Source of the DNA: Chaetorhynchus papuensis
Taxonomy: Eukaryota; Chordata; Aves; Passeriformes; Rhipiduridae
Direction of reading: 5' to 3'
Assembly: GCA_013396525.1 (NCBI GenBank)
Contig: VWYX01000011.1
Coordinates: 504,840-568,839, forward strand
DNA: 64,000 nt
The notes beneath the pieces are model-generated. The model had not been told where the DNA came from. It did no database searches and was given only the letters and a program-made list of their open reading frames with translations. The translations under genes were made by a program, and so were the position numbers. This document shows, in pieces, positions 61,889 through 64,000 of the stretch. How positions within the stretch are numbered: position 1 is the stretch's first letter; every line of letters begins with the position of its first letter.

Positions 61889-61930
61889 CACTGGATGCTC
61901 TTGGAGGTCTTTTCCAACCTAAGACGTTTA
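61889..61930 (+). mobile_element. CR1 LINE 3' scrap
   Basis: actggatgctcttggaggtc (61889-61908) followed by ttttccaacctaagacg matches the last ~45 bases of avian CR1 (CTGGATGATCTTGGAGGTCTTTTCCAACCTAAACG). The terminal ATTCTGTG repeat is missing or degraded. Orientation is plus. Confidence 0.8.
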
Positions 61931-63394
61931 AGCTGTTCCTACAGGAGCTGAACTCTCTTTACATAAAGTGAGAAAATCAGTGATTCCTCCTTTCTAACAG
62001 ACTCTTCCTGGGAGGTGAAAAATGCTACAGAGCAGTGAGAAATCCTGCCAGGATTTGGAGTGCTGTACTGAATTTCCAGTGCATTATTCCCTGTAGCTAA
62101 ATGCCTCTGATAATGCAGAGTCTCAAATTCGGAAGTCCAGGAAAATTCACTGTGGTTCCAAGGTAATTTGCTTTTCAAACAGATTTCCCAGGAAGAAACT
62201 GCACAAATCTTTCCTCCCGAGCTGTCAGGCAGCCCTGTTCCCCCACAGGGATGAGCCGAGGGCTTTTAAAGTTCCCTGATACACACTGCCAAAATTTCCC
62301 AAGTCTACTCTGTCAAAGATGGATAGGGAATTGTATATTTCCTTGTTTTTCACAGGTGGTACTTGTTTGATTCTGTTCTTCTGGGGATAAAATACTAAAA
62401 AGAAAGAATTACAGCCTGATCCAGAGGCTATCTAATGAAACAAACAAAAAAAGCCAAACTTAATTGTTTTAAAAAACTCAAATTCGCTACAGAACTTCTA
62501 TTCATACCTTTGTCACAAGTGAAAGCTTCAAAGTTTCTGTTTTGAAAGGGGTTTCATTTTTTATCAGGTAAAGGCTCCTGCGAATCGAGGTAAATAGTAA
62601 TGAGTTTCTTTCAATCGCTTGACAACACAAAAGAAGTGAACCTCCACCGGCTAATAAGAATTAAAAAGAAAATTGTAGCCTACCTGGTTTCCTGTAAAAA
62701 AAGATTTTCCTAAGAAGAATCAGTAGATCTCCAAGTGACAAAATATTTTTGCTTTAGATGAGACAACTTTCTCAGCTTTAAAGAAGTTCTTTAGAAAATT
62801 AAACACATATTTGATATAAATTTTCTCCCACACTGAGCCCAACATTAAAATAATTCATAGCTAAAAGAAATATGTGTTGTATTATATTAAGTTGTACAAA
62901 CTTTAGACTACAATTCAATGTGTCTGTGAAACTTGACTGAACAGAAATTTTATTTTTAAATTAAATATCTTTTAGACAATTTTTAAAAAATTATTCAGTC
63001 TCTGCTTCTAAACTCCTCCAAGCAAGCTTGTTTTGTTTTAGGAATGCTCCTTTAGTCAATTATGTAAATTCTAAGGCTGTACAAGGGGATATGGTCTGTA
63101 GGGATTCGTTCTGTACCGATGGGTCATTTATTTATGAAATTTCTGTGCTCTATGCCTGTTAAAATATTGATGTTCTTCCCCTTCGCTCCTTTTTCTGATT
63201 TAAGCAAAACGGTAAGTATTGGATTGAATTAATTTAAAGATTAGCCATTATAATGAAGTCTTATTTAATCATTAAGAGGAGCCAAAAGAGGCAAAATGTG
63301 GCTGCCAGAGTTTTGTTTGGAGCAGGCAGAAATCCTGGGAGCAGAGGGAAACTTCTGTGAAGTCTCACCCACATTCTGGTTTAAATATTAGGTT
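61931..63394. other. Non-coding sequence with candidate conserved block
   Basis: No gene is recognised. The part from about 63150 to 63330 is dense in ATTA/TAAT cores (ggattgaattaatttaaag, tagccattataatgaag, tatttaatcattaag) and could be a conserved element; the rest shows nothing specific. Confidence 0.4.
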
Positions 63395-63597
63395 AGTTTT
63401 AATATATAATATTATATCATTATATATAATATATAGTGATATACTATTATATAAATTATATAATATATAAACATTATTATAATATATAAAAATATAGAAA
63501 TTATATAATAATATACAATAATAATATAATAACAATAGCAACATTAATAATAAATAATAATAATAAAATAATAATAATAAACAATTACAATAATACA
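63395..63597. repeat. A/T-only low-complexity block
   Basis: Roughly 200 bases are almost pure A/T. The first half is built of TATAAT/ATATAT units (to about 63515) and the second half of AAT/ATA units, for example aataataataataaaataat near 63555. On the minus strand it reads as a Y/L-rich pseudo-peptide. It is a compound microsatellite, likely length-variable. Confidence 0.93.
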
Positions 63598-64000
63598 CTC
63601 TTGATTATTATTCACTTGATCTTTCACCTTTTAAACAACGTCCATGGCTAGCTAAAAGTGTTCAGGTAATTTAATTTTCCTAAAAATCTTGCAAAGATCT
63701 GATTCTCTCAAAATGTGCTCCTGAAGCCTCAGCATTTTCCCATTTGTTTACAGCAAATTATCATCCATGATCTACTTTGTGATTTGGAACTGCTGTCTTT
63801 TACCAGGGTCTGATGTCAGTAAAACATTTCCTGGGTACCACAGTTTTATAATTTAATTCCTGTTTTTTCATCCATCCGTGAGAAATGAACCTTGCTGGCC
63901 AGGCTGAGTGATCGGTGTGATTTTGGTCTGAGGTGTCGTTTGTAAAACAATGAATTGTGAGCAGAGCTAATAGGAGCAACCTGTGATGATACAGTGGCAC
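63598..64000. other. Non-coding unique sequence to window end
   Basis: Nothing specific is seen. A 66-codon minus-strand frame runs into the window edge without a recognisable signature. Confidence 0.5.

Noticed and set aside
61681..61971. Frames encoding AQLSS-type repeats
   Set aside because: They are produced by the (GCTCA)9 array.

Overview
The window is about 64 kb of AT-rich, repeat-poor vertebrate DNA with no gene that can be supported. It is most likely from a bird. The evidence is several fragments of CR1-type LINEs, two with the typical ATTCTGTG-type 3' terminus; two related solo LTRs flanked by 6-bp target-site duplications, as for class II (ERVK/alpharetrovirus-like) endogenous retroviruses; and very low interspersed-repeat density. 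The order is not proven, and turtles or crocodilians also carry CR1. Open reading frames are short (the longest is 180 codons), scattered on both strands, and carry no protein family I recognise apart from one decayed LINE reverse transcriptase. The window reads as a gene desert or the inside of a very long intron.

Layout. Positions 1-10160 are unique AT-rich DNA with a small palindrome (514-543) and a possible regulatory element (7958-8440). A CR1 3' end lies at 10161-10264, followed by a 12-bp tandem repeat. A regulatory-looking block (13241-13830) precedes the first solo LTR (14054-14440). Positions 14447-28860 are mostly featureless, with a pyrimidine-rich stretch near 22.2-22.8 kb. A conserved-looking block (28876-29110) is followed by an internally deleted CR1 (29360-29470).

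The most unusual part is 30.8-35.2 kb. Two 158-bp segments (30831-30988 and 33706-33863) are exact reverse complements of one another, with the second solo LTR (32497-32866) between them. A second exact inverted duplication (24-bp arms, 7-bp loop) sits at 35156-35210. From 35.2 to 52.9 kb the sequence is largely featureless apart from a GC/CpG-rich island (about 40430-40720) and two possible regulatory blocks. An assembly gap of 265 N occupies 52876-53140. A degenerate minus-strand CR1 reverse-transcriptase fragment follows (about 54185-54590). Then come regulatory-looking blocks near 57.0, 60.5 and 63.2 kb, a (GCTCA)9 array beside a CR1 scrap (61796-61930), and a nearly pure A/T tract (63395-63597).

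There is no operon, CRISPR array, RNA gene or protein system to describe. What is notable is the exact inverted duplications, the solo LTR pair and the candidate noncoding regulatory blocks. The regulatory calls rest on motif content only and are weak without cross-species alignment.
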